From: Candidatus Aminicenantota bacterium
Lineage (GTDB): Bacteria; Acidobacteriota; Aminicenantia; S016-38
DNA: 19,836 nt
Assembly: GCA_021161165.1 (NCBI GenBank)
Contig: JAGHBF010000140.1
Coordinates: 1-19,836, forward strand
Direction: 5' to 3'
Shown: positions 7,257 through 15,988 of the stretch, piece by piece
Position numbering within the stretch: position 1 is the first letter of the stretch
Layout of the letters: each line of letters starts with the position of its first letter
Program-made: the position numbers and the translations under genes
Notes under the pieces: model-generated
The model's input: the letters and a program-made list of their open reading frames with translations, nothing else
Told to the model about the DNA's origin: nothing
The model's database searches: none

Positions 7257-9380
7257 ATGCGAAATCTTTTGCTTATTTTAATGGCAACTTCACTAATAAT
7301 AGGTCTGTCTTTCTGTTCCAGGGAAGCACAGCCTCCCCAAAAAGCTGGCGCCAATCCTCTTCTGGAAGCATTTAACACCCCGTACGGAGTGCCTCCTTTT
7401 GACAAAATAAAAGAAGAACACTACCTTCCTGCTTTTGAAGAAGCAATAAAACAGCACAAAAAGGAAATCGAGAAAATAGTTAATAATCCAGATGAGCCCA
7501 CCTTTGAAAACACAATAGAAGCTCTGGACAGAAGTGGTGAACTTCTTAGAAGAGTTAGTGCCATTTTCTTCAACCTTTTAGCAGCAAACACAAACGACAA
7601 AATGCAGGAAATTGCTAAAAAAGTCTCCCCTATGCTCTCTGCTCATGAGGACGAAATATATATGAATCCCAAACTTTTCCAGAGAATAAAATCTGTATAT
7701 GAAAAAAGGGAAAAGCTCGATCTTAATACTGAGCAGAAAACAGTTCTTGAAAAATACTACCAGGACTTTGTGAGAGGTGGAGCAAACCTTGATGACCAGA
7801 AAAAAGAGGAATTAAAAAAGATAAATCAGAGGCTTGCAGTATTGACTCTAAAATTTGGAGAAAACGTTCTAAAGGACAAAAACTCATTCGTGCTCGTAAT
7901 AGACAAAAAGGAAGACTTAGCAGGACTTCCTGAAAACGTAATAGCCGCAGCAGCAGAGCTTGCGAAAAAGAAGGGTTACGATGGTAAGTGGGTATTTACG
8001 GTTGACAAACCCAGCATGATTCCCTTCCTCACCTATGCCAACAATAGAGCTCTAAGGGAAAAAATATTCAAAGCCTACACTCATCTTGGGAATAACAATA
8101 ACGAATTCGACAATAAAGCGATAATCAAGGAGATTGTAAATCTCAGAATAAAAAAGGCCCATATAATGGGATATAAAACTTACGCTGATTTTGCTCTTGT
8201 AAGGAACATGGCTAAAACTCCTGAAAACGTCTACAAATTGATGGACGAAATATGGAAACCAGCTCTAAAGAAAGCTAAAGAGGAAAGGGATGAACTTCAG
8301 AAATTGATCTATGAAGAGGGAGAAAACTTCAAACTTCAGCCATGGGATTGGTGGTATTATGCGGAAAAACTTAGAAAGAAAAAATACGCTCTGGATGAGG
8401 AAATGCTCAGACCCTATTTCAAGCTGGATAATGTGAGAAAAGGAGCTTTCTACGTTGCAAATAAACTCTACGGTATAACTTTTGTCGAAAGGGACGACCT
8501 TCCCAAATATCATCCTGATGTTAAAGCCTTTGAAGTCAAGGACGCTAATGGTAATACCATAGGCATATATTATGCTGATTATTTCCCGAGACCAGGGAAA
8601 AGGTCCGGGGCATGGATGGATGCCTTCAGAAAAGAGGCAAAAATAAATGGAAAAAGAATTATTCCTGTGGTATACAACGTTACCAATTTTTCAAAACCCG
8701 TAGGAGACAAACCCGCCTTACTCAGCCTCGAAGAAGTATTAACACTTTTTCATGAATTTGGGCATGCTCTTCACGAATTGCTTTCCCAGTGCACATACTA
8801 CAGAGTCTCTGGAACAAACGTCCCCATAGATTTTGTGGAGCTTCCCTCTCAGTTTATGGAAAACTGGGCAGTTGAACCGGCTGTTATGAAGGTCTATGCA
8901 AAACATTATCTCACAGGCGAACCCATACCCGATGAACTCATAGAAAAAATCCACAACGCGCGCCATTTCAACCAGGGATTTGCAACAACAGAATACCTTG
9001 CAGCAGCCTACCTGGATATGGACTGGCATACCCTTTCCGAGCCTGCCGATTGGGATGTGAACAAATTTGAACAGGAATCAATGAAAAAGATCGGTCTTAT
9101 TCCTGAAATCGTTGTTAGATATAGGAGCACCTATTTCCAGCACATTTTTGCAGGTGGATATGCAGCTGGATATTACAGTTATATCTGGGCAGAAGTTCTC
9201 GATGCCGATGCATTCCATGCCTTTAAAGAACATGGACTCTTTGATAGAGAAACAGCAGAGAAATTCAGAAAATTCATTATTGAAAAAGGCGGAAGCGATG
9301 ATCCCATGAAGCTTTATGTGAGTTTCCGTGGCAAAAAACCCAGCATAGAACCACTTCTTGAACGCCGTGGTTTGAAATAA
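7257..9380 (+). CDS. dcp: M3 family zinc metallopeptidase, dipeptidyl carboxypeptidase-like lipoprotein
   Basis: This 707-residue protein starts with a hydrophobic signal and a lipobox LSFC whose Cys20 would be lipidated. The residue after Cys is Ser, not Asp, which favours outer-membrane sorting if Lol rules apply. The body matches M3 dipeptidyl carboxypeptidases and oligopeptidase A: an N-terminal NPLLEAFNTPYGVPPFDKIK block, zinc motif FHEFGHALHELL (HEFGH at 499-503) and the third zinc ligand in FVELPSQFMENW (Glu528). The late GGYAAGYYSYIWAEVLDADAF block is typical of the substrate pocket. All zinc and catalytic residues are present. Dcp enzymes remove C-terminal dipeptides from short peptides. 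GGAGGG lies 6 bases before the ATG. A TATAAT lies at 7223-7228, without a good -35, so it may have its own promoter or be read through from the MFS gene 43 bases upstream. Confidence 0.9.
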   Translation: MRNLLLILMATSLIIGLSFCSREAQPPQKAGANPLLEAFNTPYGVPPFDKIKEEHYLPAFEEAIKQHKKEIEKIVNNPDEPTFENTIEALDRSGELLRRVSAIFFNLLAANTNDKMQEIAKKVSPMLSAHEDEIYMNPKLFQRIKSVYEKREKLDLNTEQKTVLEKYYQDFVRGGANLDDQKKEELKKINQRLAVLTLKFGENVLKDKNSFVLVIDKKEDLAGLPENVIAAAAELAKKKGYDGKWVFTVDKPSMIPFLTYANNRALREKIFKAYTHLGNNNNEFDNKAIIKEIVNLRIKKAHIMGYKTYADFALVRNMAKTPENVYKLMDEIWKPALKKAKEERDELQKLIYEEGENFKLQPWDWWYYAEKLRKKKYALDEEMLRPYFKLDNVRKGAFYVANKLYGITFVERDDLPKYHPDVKAFEVKDANGNTIGIYYADYFPRPGKRSGAWMDAFRKEAKINGKRIIPVVYNVTNFSKPVGDKPALLSLEEVLTLFHEFGHALHELLSQCTYYRVSGTNVPIDFVELPSQFMENWAVEPAVMKVYAKHYLTGEPIPDELIEKIHNARHFNQGFATTEYLAAAYLDMDWHTLSEPADWDVNKFEQESMKKIGLIPEIVVRYRSTYFQHIFAGGYAAGYYSYIWAEVLDADAFHAFKEHGLFDRETAEKFRKFIIEKGGSDDPMKLYVSFRGKKPSIEPLLERRGLK

Positions 9381-9509
9381 AAGCTTTTAGAAAACAATAA
9401 AAAAACAATCTCTCATGCCATAGTGGGTTTTGACATATACATTAATTAAAATTCTAAAAACTGCTGAAAAAATTTATCTCTATTCCATATAACTTCTTTT
9501 TAATATTTT

Positions 9510-9538
9510 TTAACCTTTCTTTTTCAGAATCGTAAAAT
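9510..9538 (+). promoter_or_regulatory. Probable promoter of the S46/M14 peptidase operon
   Basis: TTAACC (9510-9515), a 17-base spacer and TAAAAT (9533-9538) stand about 30 bases before the S46 ATG. This leaves a roughly 20-base leader that carries AGGAGGG (9556-9562). The remainder of the 9381-9566 gap is AT-rich and shows no gene. Confidence 0.45.
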
Positions 9539-9566
9539 TTACTATAGGTAAAAAAAGGAGGGTATT

Positions 9567-11732
9567 ATGAAAAGAAAATTTGCTATATTGACTATCTTGT
9601 TTCTTTTTCTAACGGGCTTTATACTGGCTGAGGAAGGAATGTTCCTCCCCAATGAGTTAACCCCTGCTCTCATGGCAAAAATGCACAGAATGGGATTACA
9701 GCTATCGGCTGATCAAATATGGAAAAATGGCGGGCCTTCGCTTGCTCAGGCTGTCGTCAATCTGATGGGAGGAACCGGTTCCTTCGTCTCGCCTAAGGGG
9801 CTTATAGTAACAAATCATCACGTTGCATTTGGCGCTGTTCAAAGACAGAGTGCTATTAAGGGAATAGACCTTATTCATAATGGATTCTTTGCCAGAACCA
9901 TGAAGGAGGAAATTCCTGCTCCCGGCTATAAGGCTCTTGTCCTTCTCACTATTGAGGATGTAACTCAGAAAGTTCTGAAAGGAATAAAGAGAAATATGGA
10001 TCCACTCAAAAAATACGAAAGGGTAGAAAAAAACATAAAGAAAATTATCAAAAAAGCTGAAAAACCCGGATACAGATGCGAGGTAAAGAGTTTTTACGGT
10101 GGTGAAAAATACTATCTTTTAACATATCTCGAGCTGAAAGATATAAGAATTGTATATGTACCGCCCAGATCCATTGGAAACTACGGAGGAGATATAGATA
10201 ACTGGATGTGGCCACGCCACACAGGTGATTTTTCCTTCTTGAGAGCTTATGTAGGTCCTGATGGAAAACCTGCAGAATATTCTCCAAACAATATCCCTTA
10301 TAAACCAATGGTTTACCTTAAGGTATCTGCAAAGGATATAGCCCCCGGAGATTTCATGTTTATTCTTGGTTACCCGGGAAGAACGCAGAGATACATGCCA
10401 AGCTTTTATGCTGAGTTTATGGAAAAGGAATACTATCCTGGCAGAATTAAATTCCTTGAAGGATGGATAAAAATCTTAGAACAGGGCTCCAAAAGGAACA
10501 AACTCGCGATGTTTAAAAATGCTGGAATGCTTAAGGGTTTGAACAACGCAATTAAAAACTGGAAAGGACAGCTGGAGGGCTTTAAAAACCTGAAAATAGT
10601 TGAGAGAAAAAGAGAAAAGGAAAACAAAATGCTGGAAGCTCTGAAAAAAAATCCTGAGTTGAAAGCTAAATACGGTGATGTTTTTCCAAAATACAGACAG
10701 CTTTTTGAAGAATGGAAAACCGTGATGAAAAAATCTCTCTACGCTGGTTGGTTTGCCTATGGTTCAAGGCTTCTATCTGCGGCAATGACAATAGATTACT
10801 GGACACGGGAAAGAACGAAGAAAAAGGATATTGATAGAAAACCCGGATACATGGACAGAGACAGGGAAAACCTGCTTTTAAGCCTCAAACTTGTTGATGC
10901 TTCATACGAACCCTGGACTGACAGACAGGTTCTCAAATACTTCATAAAAGCTCAGGGTAAACTTCCACCTGAATACAGATTAAAGGGCCTTGTGAAATTA
11001 TTGAATAATGACTTCTCCGATAAAAATATAGACGCCTTCCTGGACAGGCTTTATAAAAATACAGTTTTAACAAACAAAGAAGAAAGGATTAAGCTCTTTA
11101 ATTCTCCCCATAAGAAGGTTTTAAAGTCCGGCGATCCATTTATTGAGCTTGCAGAAGCAATAATACCTGAGATGGATGAGCTGGAAAAGGAAAATAAAAG
11201 GCTCTCTGGAAAAGCACTTGATATTACTCCGAAATACTTTGCTCTCTGGAGAGAAGTATTTGGTTCAGACTTTATGTATCCAGATGCAAATTCAACTCTC
11301 AGATTAACTTATGGAACAGTCAAAGGCTATTCTCCAAAGGATGCTGTATTTTATCTGCCCCAGACAACACTTACTGGAGTAATGGAAAAAGAAACGGGAA
11401 AGGATCCATTCATAGTTCCGGAAAAATTGAAAAAGCTCTATAAAAACAGAGATTTTGGTATGTATATTGACCCTGAACTCAAAGACGTTGCTGTGGACTT
11501 TCTTACCACTCATGACGTAACCGGGGGAAATTCAGGTTCTCCTGTCTTAAATGCAAGGGGAGAGCTTGTAGGACTCCTTTTTGATGGTAATCTGGAAAGT
11601 GTTGCCTCAGACTACTTCTTCTATCCACCCATTACCCGTTCAATTTCTGTGGATAGCAGATACGTCCTGTTTATTACCGATAAATTCCAGGGGGCAGAAA
11701 GAATATTAAAAGAGATGGAGATAGTAAAATGA
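9567..11732 (+). CDS. S46 family serine dipeptidyl-peptidase (DPP7/DPP11 type), exported
   Basis: This 721-residue protein has a signal peptide (residues 1-21, ending FILAEE). It shows the S46 chymotrypsin-fold landmarks in order: SFVSPKGLIVTNHHVAFGA with the catalytic His (about His85), GGDIDNWMWPRHTGDFSFLR with the catalytic Asp (probably Asp221), and TGGNSGSPVLNARGELVG with the catalytic Ser658. The middle region is the long alpha-helical domain that gives these enzymes aminopeptidase (dipeptide-releasing) character. Length fits the family (about 700-720). After the Ser motif the sequence reads FDGNLES. From memory, DPP11 enzymes specific for Asp/Glu carry an Arg near here, so a DPP7-like preference for hydrophobic P1 is slightly favoured, with low certainty. 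Its stop overlaps the next gene's ATG by four bases. Confidence 0.9.
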   Translation: MKRKFAILTILFLFLTGFILAEEGMFLPNELTPALMAKMHRMGLQLSADQIWKNGGPSLAQAVVNLMGGTGSFVSPKGLIVTNHHVAFGAVQRQSAIKGIDLIHNGFFARTMKEEIPAPGYKALVLLTIEDVTQKVLKGIKRNMDPLKKYERVEKNIKKIIKKAEKPGYRCEVKSFYGGEKYYLLTYLELKDIRIVYVPPRSIGNYGGDIDNWMWPRHTGDFSFLRAYVGPDGKPAEYSPNNIPYKPMVYLKVSAKDIAPGDFMFILGYPGRTQRYMPSFYAEFMEKEYYPGRIKFLEGWIKILEQGSKRNKLAMFKNAGMLKGLNNAIKNWKGQLEGFKNLKIVERKREKENKMLEALKKNPELKAKYGDVFPKYRQLFEEWKTVMKKSLYAGWFAYGSRLLSAAMTIDYWTRERTKKKDIDRKPGYMDRDRENLLLSLKLVDASYEPWTDRQVLKYFIKAQGKLPPEYRLKGLVKLLNNDFSDKNIDAFLDRLYKNTVLTNKEERIKLFNSPHKKVLKSGDPFIELAEAIIPEMDELEKENKRLSGKALDITPKYFALWREVFGSDFMYPDANSTLRLTYGTVKGYSPKDAVFYLPQTTLTGVMEKETGKDPFIVPEKLKKLYKNRDFGMYIDPELKDVAVDFLTTHDVTGGNSGSPVLNARGELVGLLFDGNLESVASDYFFYPPITRSISVDSRYVLFITDKFQGAERILKEMEIVK

Positions 11733-13663
11733 GAAAAGCTATTATTCTATTTCTGGCGCCTTTGCTTTTATTTTCTTATGCTCCTTATTCAAAAATTAAG
11801 AATGAATTAAGGCTTCTCAGTAAAAAGGCGCCGTCAACTGCAAAAGTTATTGATATAGGTGCAGGCCTGGTAGTACTTCAAATAGCAGAAAAAGGAACCC
11901 TGAGACCACAGGAAAGACCCGCTATTTTTGTTGCAGCTAACATAAATGGAGATTATCCGCTGGCTACAGAAGCTGCTGTGGAGCTTGCCAAAAAACTTGT
12001 AAACGAAAAGCCATCCATTCTCAAAGACGCCACATTTTATATATTGCCCGTAGGAAATCCTCATGCTTATAATTACCTTTTTAAAACCCCTAAAAGGGAG
12101 TTTCACAAAAATGCGACCAGATGGGATGACGATAGAGACGGCGTAATAGACGAAGACCCTCCAGAAGACATAAACGGCGATGGATACATAACTACGATGT
12201 TAGTAAAGGACCCTGAAGGAAATTACATACATGACCCCAAAGACCCGAGAATAGTAAGAAAGGCTGACCCGTTAAAGGGAGAAAAGGGAGAATACAAATT
12301 GTATACTGAAGGCATTGACAATGACAATGATGGAGAAATTAACGAAGACGACCTGGGAGGGGTTAACATAGAAAAAAATTTCCCTCATCAATGGAAGCCT
12401 CACACAGACGATGGAGGACTCTGGCCAGCTTCCGAAGCTTACACAAAAGCCATTATAGATTTTATGTTCGACCACGAAAACATAGCCCTTGTATATTCTT
12501 TTTCAAAGTTTAACAACCTGCTGAAGCTTCCTCCCCAGAAAATGGGGAAAACTGTGGAAGAAATGGAGGTTAAAGTTCCGAAGGGAATGGCAGGGTTTCT
12601 CGGTCTTGACCCGCAAAAAAAATATACCATAAAACAGATAGTTGAAATCGTCAAACAAATGGGAATTGCAAGGGGAATGGAAATTACGCCACAAATGGTT
12701 GCAACCTTCTTTGGTCTTGGTCCAGCTGTCAACATAAATAGGTCAGACCTGAAGTTCTACGAAAAAATCAGCGATGAATACAAAAAATTTCTGAAGAAGA
12801 ATGGAGTGCCAACAGAAAGGGATGTAAAATCACCGTCTGACGGCTCTTTTGAGGAATGGGTCTATTTTCAGTACGGAGTTCCCTGCTTTACCACAGATAT
12901 CTGGTCTGTTCCAAAACAGAAAAAGAAGTCCTCTGGTGTCCTGGACAAGCTCGAAAAAATGAGTAAAGAGGAATTTCTTAAACTCACTAAGGAGGAAGTG
13001 GAAAAAATGCTGAAAGAAATGGGAGCGCCCTCTATGATGACTGCAGAAAGGGTTATATCCGCAGTAAAAAGTGGAATGATAACTCCCAAAAGGATGGCTG
13101 AAATGGCAAAGAAAATGCAGAAACCCTCTGCAGAAGGAAGAGAAGCAGATATTCTGGCATGGATAGACAAATCTCTTAATGGTAAAGGATTTATTCCGTG
13201 GAAAAAATTTAACCATCCCACCCTTGGGGAGGTAGAAATAGGTGGTTTTGTTCCATATATCCAGACTGCACCACCATTAAAACTTGTGGAAAAGAATCTT
13301 GAAGCTGATGAGAATTTCGCCCTTGAGCTTGCTAAAAAGCTTCCGAAACTGACCATAAGAAAGGTCAAAATACAAAAGTTGGATAAAAACATTTACATGA
13401 TAAAAGTATGGGTAGGCAATGAAGGTTTTCTCCCCACCTCTCTGATGCACGGAATAACAAATAGACAGGTCCCGGCAGTATTTGTTGAAATCAGCGGTGG
13501 AAAAATCCTCTACGGAAAGAAAAGGAACAGAACTTCCAAAATAGATGGATTTGGCACCAGGAAATTTTCATGGGTGATTATGGGAAAGAAGGGCGCAAAA
13601 ATTACAATAACAGCTTTTCATGCCAAATCCGGAAAAGCCACAAGGACAATAGTGTTAAACTAA
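11729..13663 (+). CDS. Exported M14-fold carboxypeptidase homologue lacking the zinc site (pseudo-peptidase)
   Basis: This 644-residue protein has a signal peptide (residues 1-17) and shares its architecture with the M14 carboxypeptidase encoded next to it, but the active site is gone. ANINGDY (70-76) aligns with GNIHGNE of the neighbour, changing zinc ligands His and Glu to Asn73 and Tyr76. YSFSKF (256-261) aligns with QDFHNF, changing the third zinc His to Ser259. FTTDIW (387-392) aligns with FTNEEW, changing the general-base Glu to Asp390, and the NR substrate-binding pair reads EK. Two acidic calcium-type loops are kept (DDRDGVIDEDPPEDINGDG from about 132; DNDNDGEINEDD from about 198). 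A Lys/Glu/Met-rich helical insertion (about residues 265-370 and 395-470) is absent from the neighbour. The C-terminal beta domain is shared. The reading frame is intact and coupled to S46 by ATGA, so it is a maintained protein, not a decayed gene. A binding, chaperone or regulatory role is inferred. Confidence 0.75.
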   Translation: MRKAIILFLAPLLLFSYAPYSKIKNELRLLSKKAPSTAKVIDIGAGLVVLQIAEKGTLRPQERPAIFVAANINGDYPLATEAAVELAKKLVNEKPSILKDATFYILPVGNPHAYNYLFKTPKREFHKNATRWDDDRDGVIDEDPPEDINGDGYITTMLVKDPEGNYIHDPKDPRIVRKADPLKGEKGEYKLYTEGIDNDNDGEINEDDLGGVNIEKNFPHQWKPHTDDGGLWPASEAYTKAIIDFMFDHENIALVYSFSKFNNLLKLPPQKMGKTVEEMEVKVPKGMAGFLGLDPQKKYTIKQIVEIVKQMGIARGMEITPQMVATFFGLGPAVNINRSDLKFYEKISDEYKKFLKKNGVPTERDVKSPSDGSFEEWVYFQYGVPCFTTDIWSVPKQKKKSSGVLDKLEKMSKEEFLKLTKEEVEKMLKEMGAPSMMTAERVISAVKSGMITPKRMAEMAKKMQKPSAEGREADILAWIDKSLNGKGFIPWKKFNHPTLGEVEIGGFVPYIQTAPPLKLVEKNLEADENFALELAKKLPKLTIRKVKIQKLDKNIYMIKVWVGNEGFLPTSLMHGITNRQVPAVFVEISGGKILYGKKRNRTSKIDGFGTRKFSWVIMGKKGAKITITAFHAKSGKATRTIVLN

Positions 13664-13675
13664 AGGAGGGGGGAA

Positions 13676-15346
13676 ATGAAAAAATTTTTATTAGCATTCG
13701 TAATTCTTAGCTTTACTCTTACCGCGGGGGTTCTAAAATTCGACCATTATTATCCCTATGAAGAAGTGGTTCAAGCTGTTAAGAAACTAAAATCCACATA
13801 TCCAGAGTTCGTCAGCATAAAGGTCATTGGAAAAAGCACAGAGGGAAGGGATATATGGTTGATAAAAATAAACAATCCCAAAACAGGGGATGAATTCTCC
13901 AAGCCAGCAATGTATGTGGAGGGGAACATCCACGGAAATGAAATTCAGGGTGGAGAAACCTGTCTATACCTTGCGGATTATCTGTTATCAAATTACGGAA
14001 AAATTAAAAAGGTCAGGGAACTTGTGGACAGGGTTGTATTTTACATAGTTCCGGTTCTCAACGTTGACGGTCGTTATCATTTCTTCCATGACCCTGCAAC
14101 ACCTGACGATTTTAGGGGTATTTCTGTAAAAAAAGACGACGACGGTGACGGCCTTGTTGATGAAGACCCATCAGAGGACCTGGATGGAGATGGAAACATA
14201 GTTATGATGGTAAAAAAGGTAAAGGGTGGAAGATTCGTTTTTGACAAGGAAGACCCGAGAATTCTACGACCCGCAAAACCCGACGAAATAGGAGAATATC
14301 AGATAATAGGTGATGAAGGTATAGATAACGATGGAGATGGTTTATTCAACGAAGATGGATACGGATATTATGATCCCAACAGAAGCTGGGGCTTTAACTG
14401 GCAGCCACCCTACGTGCAGATGGGCGCAGGCAAATACCCATTTGATATTCCTGAAACAAGAGCAGTGGCAGAATTCTTAAAAACCCATCCTAACATTATG
14501 GGATTCCAGGACTTCCACAACTTTGGAGGATGGATACTCAGAGGACCTGGAGCACCTAATGTAAGATATCACTACGCTGACGTAAAGGTGTACGATTACA
14601 TAGGAAATATAGGAGAAAAAATCCTTCCAGGTTATAAATACGTAGTAAGCTGGAAGGGTCTATACACCACCTATGGAGCAAGCGATGACTTTGCCTATGG
14701 GACCTTTGGCATCTTTTCATTCACAAACGAAGAATGGAAACTACAGCAAGACTTTAACGGAGATGGAAAAGTAAGCGATAAGGAGAGAATGATGTGGAAC
14801 GACTATATTCTTAATGGGGCAAATTTCGTGAACTGGCACAAATTCAACCATCCACAACTTGGCGAAATACTCCTCGGAGGATGGAAAAAATTCTCAAGAA
14901 GGCTTCCTCCTGTATTCATGCTACCTGAACTAATCCACAGAAATGCAGAATTTGTAATTTTCCATGCTTCTCAGCTTCCTGATGTGAAGATTGATGAAGT
15001 CAAAGTAGAGAAATTAAAGAATAAAATCTTCAGAGTAACAGCAACTATTATGAACGAGGCTGCCATTCCAACCCGTTCTTCATGGCCTGTTACTAAAAAA
15101 ATAGGAAGACCTGATTATGCAAAAATAGAAGGAGTAAAGGTTATAACGGGCGGAATCCTTCAATCCCCTTTTAATTCGAGTCAGCTTAAGGTTCAAGAAA
15201 AATTGCCCTGGAAAATCTGGATAGACCAGGTGCCGGGCAAAGGAGCTGTCAGAGTGCAATGGCTGGTAGAAGGCAAGGGGAAAGCGAAAATTACGTTCAA
15301 CTCCCAGAAAGGTGGAAAACTGACAAAGGAAATTGAGATTAAATAA
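13676..15346 (+). CDS. Secreted M14 family zinc carboxypeptidase with acidic calcium-type loops
   Basis: This 556-residue protein has an N-terminal signal peptide (residues 1-18). The peptidase domain opens YYPYEEVVQAVKKLKSTYPEFVSI and carries EGNIHGNEIQGGE (zinc ligands His86 and Glu89) and VLNVDGRYHF. NRSWGFNW carries Arg236, equivalent to the substrate-carboxylate Asn-Arg pair. The third zinc ligand His281 is in FQDFHNFGG, and the general-base Glu352 is in FTNEEW. All expected catalytic residues are present, so it should be active. Three D-x-D-x-D-G-like loops (KDDDGDGLVDEDPSEDLDGDG, DNDGDGLFNEDG, DFNGDGKVSD) are inserted and are likely to bind calcium. A C-terminal beta-sandwich-like region follows residue 440. 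AGGAGGGGGG precedes the ATG, 12 bases after the stop of the inactive homologue. It would trim amino acids from the C-terminus of extracellular or periplasmic peptides. Confidence 0.88.
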   Translation: MKKFLLAFVILSFTLTAGVLKFDHYYPYEEVVQAVKKLKSTYPEFVSIKVIGKSTEGRDIWLIKINNPKTGDEFSKPAMYVEGNIHGNEIQGGETCLYLADYLLSNYGKIKKVRELVDRVVFYIVPVLNVDGRYHFFHDPATPDDFRGISVKKDDDGDGLVDEDPSEDLDGDGNIVMMVKKVKGGRFVFDKEDPRILRPAKPDEIGEYQIIGDEGIDNDGDGLFNEDGYGYYDPNRSWGFNWQPPYVQMGAGKYPFDIPETRAVAEFLKTHPNIMGFQDFHNFGGWILRGPGAPNVRYHYADVKVYDYIGNIGEKILPGYKYVVSWKGLYTTYGASDDFAYGTFGIFSFTNEEWKLQQDFNGDGKVSDKERMMWNDYILNGANFVNWHKFNHPQLGEILLGGWKKFSRRLPPVFMLPELIHRNAEFVIFHASQLPDVKIDEVKVEKLKNKIFRVTATIMNEAAIPTRSSWPVTKKIGRPDYAKIEGVKVITGGILQSPFNSSQLKVQEKLPWKIWIDQVPGKGAVRVQWLVEGKGKAKITFNSQKGGKLTKEIEIK

Positions 15347-15962
15347 CCTGGAAATATGGAAGAAGGGGAGACCATACTCGGCTCCCCTGCCTTCCATTAA
15401 TAATCTTGAGGGCTTGCCGAGAACAGCTCCTCTCCTTGATATAGGATGTGGCTACGGAAGATTGCTGAATCATCTTAGAATAATGGGGTTCAATAACCTT
15501 TATGGAGTGGACTTTATAACAGAACCTCTCCACAGTATAAATTATGCAAAGGTAGTGGCAGCAAATGCTGAGGCTCTGCCCTTCAAAGAGAAAGTTTTCA
15601 TGGGAACTTTCCTGGTAGGTGTTTTATCCAATATTCTGGAAGACGAAAAAAGAAAAAAAGTATTTTTAGAAGCTTCAAGGATTTCAAAAGAAAACGGAAT
15701 CCTTTTTGTCTCTGCCTTCGCTATAAACAGGTACTACAAGGAAAAATATGAAGCCGGAATAAAAGAATTTGGAAAATACGGAATTTTCCGCTCAAATTCC
15801 GGGGGAATTTTCAGGCATGTATCAGAGAAAGAAATAAAAGAACTCATTAGTGGAGCGGGGTTTAAGATCATAAAATTCCAGAAACTTCCTTTCACAACAA
15901 TGCATGGAAATCCGGCAGAAGGTTTCGTTATCACCGCCAGAAAATTAGCTTCTCTCAGCTAA
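15333..15962 (+). CDS. Class I SAM-dependent methyltransferase (Methyltransf_11-like)
   Basis: This 209-residue protein has the Rossmann-type methyltransferase core. Motif I is LLDIGCGYGRLL (34-45), an acidic residue ends strand 2 in YGVDF, and ANAEALPF matches the motif II/III region. A 'VLSNILEDEKRKKVFLEASRISKENGILFVS' type segment, split here by helices, is typical of the Methyltransf_11/25 group. The C-terminal half, with HVSEKEIKELISGAGF, resembles the closing part of small-molecule or ubiquinone-type methyltransferases. No in-frame ATG exists near the start; TTG at 15333, preceded by AAAGGA, is the best start and makes the gene overlap the M14 carboxypeptidase by 14 bases. Substrate is unknown, and position alone does not show a link to peptide breakdown. 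Confidence 0.75.
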   Translation: MRLNNLEIWKKGRPYSAPLPSINNLEGLPRTAPLLDIGCGYGRLLNHLRIMGFNNLYGVDFITEPLHSINYAKVVAANAEALPFKEKVFMGTFLVGVLSNILEDEKRKKVFLEASRISKENGILFVSAFAINRYYKEKYEAGIKEFGKYGIFRSNSGGIFRHVSEKEIKELISGAGFKIIKFQKLPFTTMHGNPAEGFVITARKLASLS

Positions 15963-15988
15963 TTTTATAGTGTGTGGTAAAATGGGGT

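Noticed and set aside
9378..9389. TAAAAGCTTTTA palindrome after the M3 gene as a terminator
   Set aside because: It has no loop, little GC in the stem and no proper T-tract after it, so it is a chance AT palindrome rather than an intrinsic terminator.
9430..9458. Perfect TTGACA at 9430-9435 as a -35 box
   Set aside because: At 17-18 bases downstream there is only TCTAAA or CTAAAA, and the better TAAAAT is 11 bases away. The TTAACC-17-TAAAAT pair at 9510-9538 is closer to the gene and better spaced.
12868..13392. 174-codon open frame on the minus strand
   Set aside because: It is antisense to the inactive M14 gene, Ser/Phe-rich and low in complexity, as expected for the complement of a Lys/Glu-rich coding region, and matches no known family pattern.
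15974..15988. GTG at 15974 as start of the pseudouridine synthase
   Set aside because: It adds five residues (VKWG plus the initiator) not seen at the start of RsuA/RluB proteins, has no ribosome-binding site, and overlaps a likely extended -10 element.
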